A stretch of DNA of 47,287 bases from Rubellimicrobium thermophilum DSM 16684 (GTDB lineage Bacteria > Pseudomonadota > Alphaproteobacteria > Rhodobacterales > Rhodobacteraceae): assembly GCF_000442315.1 (NCBI RefSeq), contig NZ_KE557320.1, positions 1,361,392-1,408,678 of the forward strand, written 5' to 3'. Made by a program: the position numbers and the translations under genes. Under the pieces are notes generated by a model that ran no database searches, was not told the DNA's origin, and saw only the letters and a list, made by a program, of their open reading frames with translations. Positions 45,543 through 47,287 of this stretch are shown here, in pieces (position 1 is the first letter of the stretch; each line of letters starts with the position of its first letter).

Positions 45543-45548
45543 AGAGGA

Positions 45549-46998
45549 TCAGATCGACACGCCCATCGCCACCGCCATCACGCGGGCCAGATCGGTGTTG
45601 TCATGATAGCGGGCCACATCGCCCCAGCCGACCAGCGCGGTGCCGTCGTCGCGACCGGTGGCGGCCTCGGCGATCAGGGCCGAACCGGGACCGCCGGACC
45701 AGACCGGCACCAGTTCGTTGGTATGGGTGTCATAGTGCCAGCGCAGATCCGGCAGGGCGCCCTGACCCCGGTTGACCACCGGCTGGAAGGCGAATTCGTC
45801 GGACTGCGGACCATAGGCCAGGCCGTTGCCGTGGTCGGTGGTGACGATCAGAAGGGTCTGCTCGAAGCCGCCATTGGCCTCGATCCAGGCCATCACCGCC
45901 TCGACCGCACGGTTGAAGTCGATCTGTTCCTCGATCAGGCGGGCGGTATTGTTGGCATGGGCGGCCCAGTCCACCGCGCCCCCTTCGACCATCAGGAAGA
46001 ACCCCTCCGGCTTGGTGGCGAGATAGGCCAGGGCCCCCTTCGTCATCATCTCGAGGTTCGGCACCGAGGCGATCAGCCCGCCCATCCCCTCGCCGGAACG
46101 CTGAAACTGAAGCGTCGAATCGACCCGCGCAAGGCCCAGAACCCGATCCTTTGTCAGCTCCAGCCGGCCGGCGGCCAGCGCCTCGAAATCAGCCCTGTCG
46201 TCCAGGAGATGATAATCCGTCTGGCCCGAGATCAGCTTCATCCAGACATCGGGACCGCCGACATAGCGGAAATTCTCCTCGGTCGGGGTGCGATAGGCCC
46301 CGTCGCGGTCGAACATCGGATGGCCGGCGCCCAGCACGATGTCGCCGATCCCCGCCTCGACAATCTCCTGCCCGATGCCGGCATAATCGTTGCGGCTGCG
46401 GTTATGGGCCAGGAAGCTGGCCGGCGTGGCATGGCTGATCTGCACCGAGGTCACCACGCCCACGGCCTTGCCCGCGGATTTCGCGACCTCGCCCAGCATG
46501 CGGGCGGGCTTGTCATCCGCCGTCCAGTTGATGGCGTTGTTGTAGGTCTTGATCCCCGCCGACAGCGCGGTGCCGGCCGCCGCACTGTCCACATAGTTCT
46601 GGCGGACATAGTCATAGCCAGCAAAGAGCTTCGAATAGGTCAGCCCGGTCACGCTGCCTTCGAAGCTGCCCTCCACGGGGGCGGTGGACCAGGCCTGTGC
46701 GGGATCATAGGACACCTGCGGCGTCAGATCGCCCGTCGGCTCGGTCGCGGTGGAGAGCGGATAGGTCGTCATCAGCGTCCGCACGGGGAGACGGTCATAG
46801 GCCTCATGCCCGAGGGCGCCATGCCGGAAATAGGACGCGGCATGCCAGCTGTGATAGCCCGCCCCGTCCGAGATCATCAGAATCACGTTGCGCGCCGGCC
46901 CACCAGACTGGGCGAAGGCGGGTGTCGTCCGCAGAACGGCCGGAGCAGCCAGCGCCGCACCGGCCGTGAGCAGGAAATGGCGTCGGGGTCAGGGTCAT
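45549..46998 (-). CDS. Tat-exported PhoA-type alkaline phosphatase (frameshifted in the signal peptide)
   Basis: A periplasmic phosphatase. VILMISDGAGYHSWHAASYF near residue 40 binds metal; YVDSAAAGTALSAGIKTYN carries the nucleophilic serine in the PhoA-type D-S-A motif; VEGGAVDWAAHANN and LLIVTTDHGNGLAYG hold further metal ligands. The start at 46998 has AGGAG 8 bases upstream, but the frame breaks four codons in: the G4 run at 46985-46988 has one base too many. Removing it gives MTLTRRHFLLTAGAALAAPA, a twin-arginine signal, and a 482-residue protein. It probably releases phosphate from organic esters outside the cytoplasm. Pho-box-like sites lie upstream, which fits control by phosphate starvation. 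Confidence 0.88.
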
Positions 46999-47043
46999 CG
47001 GAGGTCTCCTCTGGTGGTCCTGACAGGCCGCTAACGCCCGAAT

Positions 47044-47061
47044 GTCACAGCAGCGTGACAG
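47044..47061 (-). promoter_or_regulatory. Pho-box-like site upstream of the alkaline phosphatase gene
   Basis: On the minus strand CTGTCAC-GCTG-CTGTGAC is two 7-bp half-sites at 11-bp spacing, the PhoB box layout (CTGTCAT-N4-CTGTCAT) with a mismatch in each half. It lies 46 bases before the phosphatase start. Four more copies of the core CTGTCA occur in 46999-47287. The rest of that 289-base stretch shows no gene. Confidence 0.5.
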
Positions 47062-47287
47062 CATGACCCGACGCCCTGACAGGCCGCGGGAAGGCCCCCG
47101 GCCCCGATGGTGCCCCCGAGGATGGCGCCACCCGAGGGCGCCCATGCCGCGGTTGCGCGTGACAGCGGTCATGCCCCTGACAGCGGCCCGCGCGCCCCCC
47201 GGCGGCGGCCCGTGCGCGCCCCTGACGGCCGCAGGCAGGACGGCCCCCCGACGGGCAGGACCCCCTCACGGTGCCCATGACCAAGAG

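Noticed and set aside
43545..47066. A 1173-codon open frame on the plus strand
   Set aside because: It lies opposite uup and the phosphatase gene, both recognisable, and its residues (many R, G, Q, H, P) match no family. It is an antisense shadow caused by strong third-position GC bias.

Overview
The window is a gene-dense, GC-rich stretch (roughly 65-70 % by eye) that reads as a chromosomal segment of a Rhodobacteraceae/Paracoccaceae-type alphaproteobacterium. The markers are FnrL with the Rhodobacter-type cysteine spacing, a complete ccoNOQP-ccoGHIS set beside fnrL and hemN, a 407-residue 5-aminolevulinate synthase (the C4 route to haem), and the trgA-trgB-cysK tellurite-resistance trio known from Rhodobacter sphaeroides. 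I see no tRNA, rRNA, CRISPR array, insertion sequence or prophage.

Layout. Positions 1-7000: the 5' end of ftsK, a DapC-like aminotransferase and an amidase on the minus strand, ubiH on plus, then asd and an MFS permease on minus. 7100-18700, the microaerobic respiration block: hemN and fnrL diverge, a universal stress protein gene diverges from ccoNOQP, and a strong terminator separates ccoNOQP from ccoGHIS. FNR boxes lie before ccoN and before ccoG, and a weaker one before hemA near 29.4 kb. 18700-28000, cell envelope and housekeeping: prfB, the PBP1A gene and amiC on minus with a small methyltransferase gene facing the other way between the last two, a DsbA-family thioredoxin, ispG and a RodZ-like gene. 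28100-38000: hemA, an M20 dipeptidase, then a minus-strand run in transcription order acuI-like, cysteine-desulfurase-like, phrB, trgA, trgB, cysK. 38000-47287: a PotD-like binding protein, agmatinase (speB) with an M20D amidohydrolase, mazG, an iron-type binding protein, an ABC-F ATPase (uup) and a Tat-exported alkaline phosphatase with Pho-box-like sites upstream.

The main theme is an oxygen-responsive circuit: FnrL should activate the high-affinity cbb3 oxidase, its assembly factors and probably haem synthesis. A second theme is the trg run, which places cysteine synthase, two tellurite-resistance proteins, a photolyase, a PLP enzyme and an acryloyl-CoA-reductase-like enzyme in one direction.

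The most striking technical feature is that eight genes (amidase, ccoP, amiC, rodZ-like, hemA, trgB, desulfurase-like, alkaline phosphatase) are each broken by a 1-base indel in a G/C homopolymer (two in trgB). In every case changing one base restores a full-length family member. Several are core genes, so residual assembly error is more likely than gene decay. I give coordinates for the repaired genes and state the break in each entry. I found no convincing wholly new system; the best leads are the regulatory DNA, the CcoP repeat, the orphan binding proteins and the trg run.
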